Assembly: GCA_033558025.1 (NCBI GenBank)
Contig: JAUCEF010000005.1
Coordinates: 3,100,001-3,164,000 of the forward strand
Length of the DNA stretch: 64,000 bases
Origin: Phytophthora sp. 'mugwort'
Lineage: Eukaryota; Oomycota; Peronosporomycetes; Peronosporales; Peronosporaceae
Direction: 5' to 3'
How positions within the stretch are numbered: the stretch's first letter is position 1; each line of letters opens with the position of its first letter. The position numbers were made by a program, and so were the translations under genes. The notes under the pieces are model-generated. The model made no database searches. It worked only from the letters and a program-made list of their open reading frames with translations, and was not told the origin of the DNA. This document shows, piece after piece, positions 1 to 10,487 of the stretch.

Positions 1-7
1 CGACGAC

Positions 8-1535
8 ATGCCGCCACCACCTCCCCCTCCACCGATTTCAGCTCCCGAGGCGCCTCCGCCAGTTAACTCTCCTGTTCATGTGGATATACCGTCGCAACTG
101 AGTCCTTCAGATGCAGGAGCTGACGCGGACTCGAGTAGCTCAAGTGAATCTGACGACAATGACGATGAAAGGCATAAATGGCGCGAGGCATCCGACAAGC
201 CAACGCGGTTACCAACACGGTTTGCAGATCCATTGGAAGCACATGGACCGATGGAAACTCCTGCTGTATCGCAAACTTTGAGTGAGATTTCATCATCTTC
301 GTCGTCCTCCTCCTTAGACGACGACTCTGACGAGCCCGATGTAGAGAAAAGCCAGCATCTTAGCGCGGATGCCAAGAAGGTTGACGGTCTGTCAGAATCC
401 TCTTCTTCATCCGATTCTTCATCCTCGGATGAAGACGACAATACAGTTAAAATTAAGACTGAGGTCCAGAGAAAGGTTCGAAAGACCAGTCTTTCAGGCC
501 AAGATCACCACGACAAGCGTTCTTCACGCTCGCCTACGTTTTCCAAGAGTCGAGAAAAGAGTCGAAGCTTGAGTGGAAGTGACAATTTGCACAGCACAAG
601 TAAAAGCCGCATGAATGAGTACATGGAGGCTCGAGCAAGAAAACGCAATGAGAAACTGAAGCGCAAGCAAGAAAAGGAACATGAAGAGACGAAAAAGAAA
701 GAAGAGTACGAAAAGGAGTGGGAAAAGATGGCACAAGAGGAACGCGAACGAAAGCGCAAGCAGCAGCAAGCGCGACGTAACGGAAGGCGACGACCGGCAA
801 GCATGAAAGCTGTTCGTGTGTCGCAGATGCGGCAGCAAATGAATAGCAAGCAACAGCAAAAGGAGCAGAAAGAGCCCCAGGTGTCGTCGTCACCTCATCC
901 AAGTGACCCGCCACGACCTCATGGAGATGAGGGCGGGGATGTCGATGGACAATCTCGCCGTCACCCTCGAAGAAAAAGCGAAAGTAAAACGTCAGAAAGT
1001 GAGGCAGACGAAGAGCATTTATCGGTCTACCGGACGTCTTCTACTGAGACGCCGCCGTTACCTCCCGAGCCTACAATGGCTGACACAGAGCTGTATATTC
1101 GCCAACAAGCACGTCTGCGTGAACGCCACGAATTGCAGATGAAGAAAAAGCTTGAGGCTGACGAAGCAGATGCTGTTCGGGGAGATATCCATCGACGAGT
1201 GGAGATGTGGGCATTTGGCAAGGAGCTGTTGCACATGATCCTTACTTTGGACCAAATTTCTTCTAATGATGCGCTTAAGAAATGCCAACTGATGGTAGTG
1301 CAATCTCCCGACGATGATACGGTGCGCAAGGCCTATCGGTGAGTCCAAGTGTACTATTAATCACTCTGGTTGTTGGCACTCACAGTATGTACAATCGTAT
1401 CTTTGCAGAAACATCATTCGGGTCGTCCACCCTGACAAATTGCGTGGAGCATCGATTCCTGAACAACTGGAGGCTAAAGAGCTCTTCACTGTTCTGAATC
1501 AAGCGTTTGAAAAATTCAAGAATCAGACCAACTGA
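8..1535 (+). CDS. Auxilin-like J-domain protein (5' end possibly outside window)
   Basis: Two exons, 8-1338 and 1409-1535, are joined by a 70-nt GT-AG intron with a phase-consistent split Arg codon, giving about 485 residues. The frame is open to the left window edge, so the Met at 8 may not be the true start. The N-terminal 400 residues are low complexity: a polyproline run, Ser/Asp/Glu stretches, then a Lys/Arg/Glu-rich helical segment at about residues 200-260. The last 90 residues form a J domain of the auxilin/GAK kind, with a WAFGKELLHMIL helix, a basic KAYR helix, the HPDK loop and the C-terminal LNQAFEKF helix. Family knowledge: such proteins recruit Hsc70 to uncoat clathrin vesicles. 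I see no PTEN-like or clathrin-box segment, so the auxilin role rests on the J domain type alone. Confidence 0.75.
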
Positions 1536-1625
1536 GCTCAGGTACGAAAAGCCGAATACTACGAAATACAATCAAATGTTGAACAAAGCGTTAACAGTAT
1601 CGAGTATTGGGTGGACACTTGTCTA

Positions 1626-4600
1626 TCAAGCTACTGAGCTTTGGTGGTCAACATTTGCTTTGGTGACGCTGATTAGTCGGTCAAGCTCGCGTACCAAATA
1701 GCTTTCAGCGTCATAAGCCCCACTAGCCAGCAACAATTTCCGCTCGCGAAGTAGCCGACCAAGCTCTGTGTCAGGTGAGTCTATAGAGGAATTCTTTGAG
1801 CCTCCTGAATCGCCTTTATCTTGGTCTCTGTTGACTCTTTCCGTCGTTAATGAGCCCTGGTGGGTGCCTGTAAGAGATGGAGAACTTGAGAACTCGCGTG
1901 GCTCGTGTGGATGCAACTGTGGAGTCGTTCTTGGACGTCTGCTTTCTATGACTGAGGATGCCTCCCAGTTGATTTCGTCTTCAGATACATAATCCGAGTG
2001 GAAACTCGACCCTGTACGGTTATGCTGACTTGATGACCGAGCGTCGTGTGCAAATGCAGTCTGGCCGTTCTGTGTATACCAGTGATTGCGATCGTGCTGT
2101 GGTGAGGTGGACTCGTGTGAACGCTGCCTGTGTGTGTGTCTCTTTGCTCCCTTGCCCCTAAGCTTAAATCCCTTCAAGTCGTCCAACTGCTTTTTGATCG
2201 CTCGAAGTTCGTCTCGGTCCCCATCCAGCACATATCGTTCCTCCCGAGCGATATATTTGACGCGAAGCTTCTCCAACTCATCCACTACTTGTGCTTCGTG
2301 CTTTTTCTTCTCTTGGGCAAGCAAACTAGCCATTTTTTTCAGCTGAGCTTTCGTCTCCGCGACGTTCGCCTCAGCGATCTCGCATTCCCGCTCTTTCGCC
2401 ATTTTCTGTTTTTCTAGCTCATAAACATTGCCTTTGAGTGCTGCGATCTCTTCTCGGAGTTTGGACTCAGGGAGTTTTCGTTGCTGCTGACGGTACGCAG
2501 TAAAATCTGTTTCCACTTGCTTGACCCGGCGTTCGGCATCATTAAGTTGGGACTCTAGCAGTGCTATCCGTCGCTCATATGCCTCTGTCTGTTTCTTTGC
2601 CAATGACTGTGTGTGCTTTTGCTCTTTTTTCAGGCGTCGCTGCAGTGAGTCGTTCTCATCTCGTTTTGCCTCCTGCTCTCGCTGCTGAGCAGCCTCAGCC
2701 ACAGTCAAACGACGCTCTCTCGTCTCCAGTTCTGCTAACGATTTTCGTAACGTTTGTTCAAGACATTGGTATTCTTCCTGTGCCGACTTCAGCAAGCTAC
2801 TCCGCTCTTCTTCACGACGTGCCCACTCTTCCTCCAGTTCGTCCATTCTCGCTTTCTCCATTTCCGCAAAGCGTCGTTTCCATTGCAGCTGTTGCAGGTG
2901 TTGCTCCTGCTTCCACGCGCTCCTCTCACGTTCCAAGACCTCCTTGAATTGTTCAGCTTTCTTTTCTTGCTCGCTCGCTCGATTTACTTTCTCGTCTTCG
3001 ATACTTGGATGGGAATTATCAGCAGACGCCTCAATCCTGGAAGACCCTCTTGTATAACGACTTGTTTCTTCTACTTCTCGTAGGACCGACGTACTATTTG
3101 TTCGCTGTCGTGCAGTCCTTACAGGAGCGTCCACTAACCGAGGATCAGCAGTTGTTTCTCCTTCAATGTTCGCTTTTTCTTGCACTGGAGGCGGGGGAAG
3201 AGAGAGTCTACATAAAGCAGAGTAGTTGTAGTTAGTCATAATATTTCTCAATTGGAATATCACACTTGCAACATACACAGCTCCGTTCCGCGCTTCAGTA
3301 AGCAGCCCCATATCCTCCAAATACGCTGATACTCGAATGGATCCCATGCGCCGTGGTCCATTAGTGGTATCTGCGCTGACAATTGGAATATTAATCGCGC
3401 AACTGCGATATGAATGCGAATACGCTTCTGGTCCAGCTTGAGTATCAGGCAGTGCTGATTCCGTATGAACCTCGAGCCAATGTGCTTCGGCTTCAGACTG
3501 GGTCATGAAAATTCCTTGGCAGTTGTCTTCGGAACAGCAAAATTGTTCTTCTGAGAAGTACAAATAGCTTAAAGTGAAGACAGCTCTTCCCACCCTACGC
3601 ATCGCAAGCGTAACAAGGTTAGTGGCCATGTTTAAGACCGGAGACATTAAATAACTTACTTTTCCTCATCGCTAGAGGTCAGGTCAATGTTGACAGATTC
3701 TTGCATAGCTTGTTTTAGCTGCATCGGATCCTTGGATAAATCGAACATGCAGTAGAAACTTAAAGCCTCCACTTGCCCTTTGTCCTTGACAGTAAACCAG
3801 TCGCTACTGACTGCGCAAATAAAAAGTCAGGGAAATCATTAACTACAGGCAGCCAGCATTGTATGTGCACTTACCTAAAGCCATGCTAAGAAATGGATTA
3901 TGGTAACGCAGCGAATATCCACTAGGTATCTTAATATCTCGGACAGACTTTAACATTAGGCAAATTCGGTAGTGGTGCTTTTCTCCACTTGCATCACTCA
4001 ACAACTCACGACCAAGTTCTTGGTGAGCTTCAGGCCCGCGTGTGCAGTTCAAAGTGCATTTCCCCGCGGAAAGCTTAGACTCGTTCAACATCGGAAACAC
4101 AATGGATTTCGGATAGCCTTCCTCATCCTGAATGACGTTTCTAGCTTCCGACGAAGTTGCAATTACGTGATTTGAGACGGACGAGAAACAGCGTATACGA
4201 ATAGGTATTTCGATCGCATTTTGACGTGATAAGATCTCGAGAACTACTCCGAATGCCGAACAGGTTGCAAATGCTTGTTGTTGGGTATAGGAACAAAACT
4301 CCAAAATTCCAGCTATTTTTTCTTCTCCAATTACCACCTCGATGGATAAGTTTTCCTCACCAATAAAGGGAGTTATCGCTGAAGTTTTCAAATGCAAGTG
4401 ATCCAATTTGAATAATATCTGCTCTTGTGCGGCCATTTGACTTATTGCAGTGGGTATAGTATGTTCGTTTCTCGCTGTGGTTTCTTCTTCCAGAGCTTCG
4501 GTTTCGATTACTTGCTCTCCATTGTCAGCTTGACTATTTTGTTGGGATTTTGCCTTGTTAGACTTCACGAATTCGACTGCCACGGAAGCCGAGATAACGG

Positions 4601-6110
4601 CATCCTCAAAGTCTGGAAACACAAACTTTCCATCAAATTCAGATGTGTCGCCCAGTCTCGGCTTGTTTTCTTTTTGTGTCGGCCTTAAAAAGAGTCCATT
4701 TGACAGCAGTGGATGCAACGGGATCTCCACTCCTGCTAGCACCCGATTCTCCGTACACATGAACACTGTGATGCTCCCCAAAGCCGCGAGATACACTGCT
4801 AAATCTTTCAAGCAGCTCTTCACGCGAAAACTATCGCGAATGGACGAAAAGTCGGCAATGTTAAGGTTATAAAACACATCCGTCTGAACCACAACGTCAA
4901 AGAGGGAATAGCTGAGCCAGAATCCGGTGTGCTCTAATTCGTGTCGATTCTCACCCATGGAAGTTTCCACCACCTTCGATAAGTTGAGAGCTGATTGGAT
5001 GAAGACGGAGAGCACAAATATGTCTTGGCCACTGTCCCCAATTTGCAAGTACTCTCCACTCTCATCTGAAATTACAGCTGGCACTATTCCTGCTTTGTCC
5101 ACTATCGCTGTATCGACCTCTGTTTGTGCGTGCGTAGCGTCAAATCCTGCCACTGATTTATCTGTCGACCGTGACGGCAAGAGCTCTACCGGTGAGAATG
5201 TACTTGAAATTAAAATCTCACCACCAAAAGGAGAATTTTGCAGCTTTAGCCAGCGTTCGGGAAGATCCGGGGTCCTTGAAAGCGCAGAAAAAAATGTCCT
5301 AAGCGTCAGTAAAGCAGCCAGTATTTCAGCAAAGCAAAAGAATTTTGCAGCGAACCTCAGATCGAGAAAGAACCACCCAGAGCTCAAAATCTCCCCTTCT
5401 TTCTCTTGATGCGCGAGGTTCTCCATCTGAGTTTTGGAGCGGTTCTCTCCTCCCACTTCCGCAATACCATAAACAAACGTCTTGATTCTCGGAGCATACG
5501 CCTTCAAGCGACGGAAGTTCTCCATTGGAAAGGTCCACTGCAGCTTACCATCACCTCGCACCCACTTGGCTTCTTCGATGAGCCCACTGCGTCGGTAAGG
5601 CCCCACCCTCCCTGGCGACCTGCTTCGTTTCCCCCGTTTCTTTTCAGACCGAAGAGGTGACCCTCCCACAATTGGCTGACGTTCCTGTTTCCACCGCGAT
5701 CCTCTGGATTGTACCGCCTGTTTGTCAATCGTCGCAAACACCCGCAGCTCTCGGATCGCTGCAGACTCGGCCACTGGGATCCGCAGCATCCGGACTTGCA
5801 ACGCTGATACTGTATATGTCCACAGGGTGGTGTCCATCAAATGTCGGTCGCCGACGGTGCTAGGTTCCCGAAGAGTTTGCCTTAGCTTGGATGTCGCCTT
5901 GGGTAGTGGAGTGACTGCTCCAGCTTCGTTCTCATCGTCGTCTGGAAGGTCCGCGTCAAATGGAAACGTCAGGTGCTGCTGTTGGCCTACCGGTGAAGGG
6001 TCCGGGACGTGCACCGAGTCTGCTAAGGACGGTTGCGATTGCGAATGTGTGGGGGACTCGGGCTCATAGTCATCGCTCGCGTAGGCTTCGTCGGGATCCG
6101 CCGCCGACAT
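1626..6110 (-). CDS. CEP120: Centrosomal protein CEP120 orthologue (C2 domains plus coiled coil)
   Basis: Four exons (6110-5356, 5274-3875, 3810-3660, 3594-1626) join in phase to about 1,424 residues. The first true ATG is at 6110. The N-terminal half holds CEP120/DUF3668-type C2 modules, including the diagnostic GWFFLDLR strand followed, after an 81-nt stop-free intron, by a WLKL segment. The C-terminal half is a long coiled coil (about residues 960-1260). It ends in a tail resembling the end of animal CEP120: a short helix with RLLRERKLLLASGAY, then ELDRLI. Family role: procentriole elongation and basal body assembly, which fits a zoospore-forming organism. It is longer than the roughly 990-residue human protein. 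Between the two halves, at about residues 786-811, lies a C2H2-like Cys/His motif. A further intron near 3190-3290 is possible. The exact donor at 5355 (GTTCGC) is weak. Confidence 0.82.
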
Positions 6111-6308
6111 TGTCAATGGCGAAGCGGTGCGTCCTTTCGTGTGTAAGCAACGCCGATTGGACAAAATGCAGAAATTATTGATTAGTTAAGCATTCTCCGT
6201 AGCAGGTTCGGTTGACGGTGACCCTTGTTTACGCAGTACATATGACAAAACATGATCAATTACTAGTTTGAAGGGTCAATTTGCATTTCGGCTCCCAGGT
6301 CTCAAGCT

Positions 6309-6324
6309 CCTCATTTTGCGTCCG
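6309..6324 (+). promoter_or_regulatory. Candidate oomycete initiator element
   Basis: The stretch CTCCTCATTTTGCGTCC resembles the oomycete initiator core (GCTCATTYYNCAWTTT). It lies about 20-25 bp before the ATG at 6338, as expected for short oomycete leaders. It also argues against using the in-frame Met at 6281, which would lie upstream of the transcription start. The match is partial. Confidence 0.4.
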
Positions 6325-6337
6325 CATTAACCGAGTG

Positions 6338-7324
6338 ATGGCGTTTCCCCAGACCTTCCGCGCGTACCAGTACGAGAACTACGGATCGCTCGAGAAAGAG
6401 CTGAAGATTCACACTGATATCCCTCAGAAGGCTCTCGGTGCACAACAAGTTCGCATCAAGGTGCACAGCGCTTCGGTGAACCCCATCGACTACATGCTGG
6501 TGGAAGCGGTGGGTCAGCTTTTCCTTGGTAAGACACCCTCGGCAAACGAGCCATTCGATATTGGCTTTGACGCGTCTGGCGAGATTGTCGAAGTCGGTAA
6601 AGATGTCGAGCGCCTGAAGGTCGGTGACGCAGTGTACACCATGACGCCGTTTGGTGCACTCGGCACGCTTTGCGAGTACGCTGTTGTGGACGAGCAATTC
6701 GTGGCGACAAAGCCCAGCAATCTCAATTTCAACGAGGCGGCATCAGTTCCACTTGTTGCCCTGACTGCCTATCAGGGTATGTTCGACCACGCCAAGCTGC
6801 AGAGGGGTGAGAGGATCGTCATTCTTGGCGGCAGCAGCTCTGTCGGCATGTACGCTATTCAATTTGCGCATGCGATTGGTGCCCATGTGATCACCACTGC
6901 CAGTGCCGAGAAGACCGAGTTCGTGAAGTCTCTGGGAGCTGACCAGGTTATTGACTACCGAACGGAGAAGTGGCTGGACGTGGTGAAGCCGCACTCGGTG
7001 GACGCGTTCTACAATTGTGGCATGGAGAACGCGTCATGGAACGAGGGAGCCCAAATTGTGTTAAAGAAGAATACTGGCCGCTTCATCACGATTCTACCTA
7101 TGACACAGCCTGTCAAGGAGGCCGAGTTTGGAGCGCAGTTGATCGGTGAAGTTCACGTGTACCCGTCTGCTGATAAGCTGGCCTCCATCACCAAGTACAT
7201 TGATGCCAAGGAGGTGAAGCCCGTTATTGACACAGTGTACCCGTTTGAGAAGGCACTGGATGCCTATGCCAAGCTCAAAACGCGCCATGCTCTGGGCAAA
7301 TTGGTAGTGAAAGTGCAGCAGTAA
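6338..7324 (+). CDS. Zinc-independent MDR-family quinone oxidoreductase-like dehydrogenase
   Basis: A single exon encodes 328 residues. It has the medium-chain dehydrogenase/reductase layout: an N-terminal GroES-like catalytic domain (about residues 10-130, with the SVNPIDYML and FGFDASG-like strands) and a Rossmann NAD(P)H domain (about 130-280) with the nucleotide loop GGSSSVGMYAIQ. The Cys/His ligands of zinc alcohol dehydrogenases are not evident, pointing to the zeta-crystallin/NADPH:quinone reductase branch, which also includes plant chloroplast-envelope and fungal enoyl-reductase-like members. The substrate cannot be read from sequence. The start at 6338 was chosen over 6281 because an initiator-like motif lies between them. 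It is divergent from CEP120, with about 230 bp between the ATGs. Confidence 0.85.
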   Translation: MAFPQTFRAYQYENYGSLEKELKIHTDIPQKALGAQQVRIKVHSASVNPIDYMLVEAVGQLFLGKTPSANEPFDIGFDASGEIVEVGKDVERLKVGDAVYTMTPFGALGTLCEYAVVDEQFVATKPSNLNFNEAASVPLVALTAYQGMFDHAKLQRGERIVILGGSSSVGMYAIQFAHAIGAHVITTASAEKTEFVKSLGADQVIDYRTEKWLDVVKPHSVDAFYNCGMENASWNEGAQIVLKKNTGRFITILPMTQPVKEAEFGAQLIGEVHVYPSADKLASITKYIDAKEVKPVIDTVYPFEKALDAYAKLKTRHALGKLVVKVQQ

Positions 7325-7473
7325 TTTTTTCGTTACAAAGAGACACTGCGTACGTCACTAATACGAAAGCTTCTCGTCTCTCGATTAAATCCTTCATAAA
7401 AAAAAATATAAAAGTTGCTTGCTTTTCCTTACAGTCAACTCTCTAAAGAAAAAAAATATTGTGAATTTCAGGT

Positions 7474-7784
7474 AAACTTGCCGATACTGGTCGGTTCAAC
7501 GTCACGGTAACTCAGGTGCCGCTTATACCAGCCTTCGCGATCACTAGCTACAAGTACCGAGGACGAACGGTGGAAAATATGGTTTTGAGGCCGTTGCGAA
7601 ATCCAACACGCCACAATCCACAGCGGTCCTCGTTCTTGCGGTGACGCGAGTGAAAACAATGAAGCAGCTATATCTCATGGAGCCGCTGGCATTAGAGTTC
7701 CTGCAATATTTCAGACCGACAGACGAGGCCTGGCGAGAAACCGCGAGGTTCTTCAAGATGGAACGGAGTCATAACACTACATAA
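7474..7784 (+). pseudogene. PIF1-like helicase C-terminal remnant (frameshifted)
   Basis: Two overlapping frames each carry part of a superfamily 1B helicase tail. From 7474 the frame reads VPLIPAFAITSYKYRGRTVE, the motif that in PIF1-like helicases links an Ala-rich strand to the SYK/QG motif. After a shift near 7580 the next frame reads VLAVTRVKTMKQLYLMEPL, matching the segment normally written YVALSRV-T--GLYLLEP, and runs to a stop at 7782. The upstream helicase motifs are missing. Such fragments are usually debris of PIF1-bearing mobile elements (Helitrons, or PIF1 gene families expanded in oomycetes). It is separate from both flanking genes. Confidence 0.6.
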
Positions 7785-7991
7785 AAATCCAGAGCATCTC
7801 CGTGCCTTGGCATGGCTTATTAGTCTTGAATTCCGGTATGTCGGTCATACGCCGTTAAAATAATTATGATAATAATAGCTGGCAACCAAAGCACTTCAAC
7901 GTGCCTTAAATCCAACCAATCACCGTGCACGACGAAAACTGGGCGTACCATAGTGATTCAGTACGCTGCAAATCCTGTCCGTTCAAGTGCA

Positions 7992-10319
7992 ATGGTAACA
8001 TTCGCTCGACGTGGCGCAATGCCCCACCACCACGTGCCGGAGCCTAAGGAGACGCCTCTCGTAGTGGACCGACTGCGATTGGAACTCAACCGTACGGTGC
8101 GTAGAACCGTGACCGAGGCCGTGGACGCGGTGTGGGTCGCCTTCGAGGACAAGCTGACACAGTTAGCAGCGCCAACAACGCTTCCACCGGATGATTACGA
8201 ACTGTTCTATAGCTGCTGCAGTCGGTTGGCCAAGTTCATCGACAGCAATATGGACACGACGCCCGGGTTCTTGGAGGAGATGGACCGCCTTATCCTCACG
8301 TGCCACAGTGGCGCCACGGGGACGATAGCGCGTGAGGTGATGACGAAAGACTTAAACATCCGTAGAGGCAACAAATTGAGGGACAGGAAGAAGCACGTTA
8401 GCGTCAAGACGAACCGCGAAATAACGGGCACCGCTGAGCCACCCGTTATTTCACCGCCGAATGATACGCTTGACAGAGAGGAAGGGTCTTCGGACGAGGA
8501 GATCGAGATGGCTGCTACGGTTGGGACGGAATCGAGGCAGTGGGTGACGAGGAAAAGGTTGTCGACGAGACGCCATTCGTCCACTAGGCAAATTCAGTCT
8601 AAACGCCTGAAACGACCATTGACATCGGAGTGGGGTCGAGATGAATGTGAAGGCGAAGCAAAGAAGACGCGGACGGAGAGTGAGACGAAGAAATCGAGCA
8701 AGCTTACCCAAAATTTGTCAATGCAGGTACAAGCGGCTAAACGTAGCTCACGACGAACTAAATGTGTCCGGCGAGTGGAGACAGACTTTGGAGATGACCG
8801 AGCAAATTTTTTTTCTTGCCACAAGATGGAAAAGTCACGGAATACTGCTTTTGCTAAAGGAATTAAGCGTGATGGCGCATTTTTTCGTAACATTAGGGTT
8901 GAACGTCTGAGGGGTAAACGACGGAACTTGACAGGCTTCCCGAACGATTCACGTGGATCAAATGACATTAAAGGTAACCAGACACGATCTAAATCAAAGC
9001 AAGCAGAGAAGTGTCAATCCGAAAAAAGCAACGCGATTGCGCTGGAACTGGACATCGTAACGACAGAGGGAAATGATTTGATTCCCGAGATGTTTGTAAC
9101 AGAACCTTTTGATAGGGAGGAAACAGGGCAATGGAACACAATTGATGAGCGCGAACAACTTCCCCACGCAGCAGGGTCTCAGTGTGACGTTGAAGTGGTC
9201 ACCCAGACGATGAACTTTGCTAACGTTGATGAAGAGAAAAACACCAAGATTAACGGATGCAGCATTGGTGGACTGGAACGCGAGATAACGAAACCCGTCG
9301 CGGAAAATTGTGCACATCTCATTGGTTACGATGGAGAGAAGCAGGACAAGGATTGCAGTGAAAGCGTAGACTGCCTTAGTCATGAGCAGCAGACCGATGT
9401 GGTTCAAGCAAGCGATGCTTTGACAAAAGTTGCTGCTGACAACGATGGAGCACATATCACTTGTGCTGAAACGATACAAGATGGAGCAAAATTATTAGAC
9501 CATGATGAGCAAGTGGTACTCGACGAAGACGCGGGATGCATCCCGCAGGGTCCGGGTGACGCTATACAAAAGTATCATGCAGACCGGAAGGGGTTACAGT
9601 ATCCAGTAGTTGCCGACACACATTCTGTAGAGGCTTCAGTATTTGACAATTTTGTGGGAAATCTGGAAGTAGGATCAGCCGCTCAATCGGATAAGAAAAA
9701 AGACAATTCTTCAAAGAGCGACCATGAACCGCCAGTTCCAGGGCTTTGCGATGCAGGAATGAGGACACCACAGCAAGTCAGCCACTTTAAAGCGTGTTTG
9801 CGGAAGTCGATTCAATGTGTGGATGCTTTTCAGTGCAGTCCACCTCCAGGAAAAAGATGCGTCAGGAATTGCGAGAAAATCCGTTCGCGAAAATGCACGG
9901 AAGGTGCTCCGTGCCGTGACCAGCTCTGTCGTAATTGGCATAAAGCTGAAGCCCACACGGAGCGCTGCAAAAACCCGCTTTGTGAATTTACGAATCGAAT
10001 TATCCTTCGCGAAATTGTGCACCAAATCGCGAGACAGGACGTGAAAACTGAGTTGCTGCAGTTTCAATGGGAAGAAAAACGCTTGGAGCAAGCCGTAGCA
10101 TCGACTCAATGCACCAACGAACAGTTTAAGCTCGAGCAGCTACGCCAGCTGGGCGACGATATTGTTCAGCTAGATCGAAGTATTGATGATGCTAAGGATG
10201 AAGCGGAGTCGCTGAGAAGTGCAAGAAGGGTACGTCTGGCCAACCTAAGTGCAATCGGGATAAAACCTCAGGACGATATTGCTGACGGCTTCCCTGACTT
10301 CGAGACTCACTACAGGTGA
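7992..10319 (+). CDS. Unrecognised protein with C-terminal Cys/His cluster and coiled coil
   Basis: The frame is open from an ATG at 7866. I prefer the Met at 7992 (about 775 residues) because CCAAT boxes lie at about 7913-7921. The N-terminal 120 residues look helical and folded (segment VVDRLRLELNRTVRRTVTEA). The middle 450 residues are charged and probably disordered, rich in Lys/Arg and then Asp/Glu. Near the C-terminus is a dense cluster of Cys and His (CRDQLCRNWHKAEAHTERC then PLCEF), faintly like a TAZ-type zinc finger, followed by a helical, partly coiled-coil tail of about 80 residues. A nuclear or chromatin role would fit but is a guess. The last codons (CAC TAC AG before GTGATG) could instead be a donor site leading to another exon that I could not find. 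Confidence 0.6.
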   Translation: MVTFARRGAMPHHHVPEPKETPLVVDRLRLELNRTVRRTVTEAVDAVWVAFEDKLTQLAAPTTLPPDDYELFYSCCSRLAKFIDSNMDTTPGFLEEMDRLILTCHSGATGTIAREVMTKDLNIRRGNKLRDRKKHVSVKTNREITGTAEPPVISPPNDTLDREEGSSDEEIEMAATVGTESRQWVTRKRLSTRRHSSTRQIQSKRLKRPLTSEWGRDECEGEAKKTRTESETKKSSKLTQNLSMQVQAAKRSSRRTKCVRRVETDFGDDRANFFSCHKMEKSRNTAFAKGIKRDGAFFRNIRVERLRGKRRNLTGFPNDSRGSNDIKGNQTRSKSKQAEKCQSEKSNAIALELDIVTTEGNDLIPEMFVTEPFDREETGQWNTIDEREQLPHAAGSQCDVEVVTQTMNFANVDEEKNTKINGCSIGGLEREITKPVAENCAHLIGYDGEKQDKDCSESVDCLSHEQQTDVVQASDALTKVAADNDGAHITCAETIQDGAKLLDHDEQVVLDEDAGCIPQGPGDAIQKYHADRKGLQYPVVADTHSVEASVFDNFVGNLEVGSAAQSDKKKDNSSKSDHEPPVPGLCDAGMRTPQQVSHFKACLRKSIQCVDAFQCSPPPGKRCVRNCEKIRSRKCTEGAPCRDQLCRNWHKAEAHTERCKNPLCEFTNRIILREIVHQIARQDVKTELLQFQWEEKRLEQAVASTQCTNEQFKLEQLRQLGDDIVQLDRSIDDAKDEAESLRSARRVRLANLSAIGIKPQDDIADGFPDFETHYR

Positions 10320-10487
10320 TGTTGGAGTTGCGATAACTCGAAAAGATGTTCCGTGTTGACTCAGTAAATATGCGTTATGGTTTTGCTGAGACTTGAGTCC
10401 TTGAACCAGTCATCGCCAAGCAACGCGAAGCAAAATGACACGAATATACCAATAGAGATAGCATCGACTAGCTTTGGATATTACTCA

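Noticed and set aside
505..914. Cys/Leu/Phe-rich minus-strand frames within the auxilin-like gene
   Set aside because: These are antisense shadows of the Lys/Glu/Arg-rich coding strand.
6281..6337. Upstream Met of the dehydrogenase at 6281
   Set aside because: An initiator-like motif lies between it and the Met at 6338, and the extra 19 residues do not belong to the family or look like a targeting signal.
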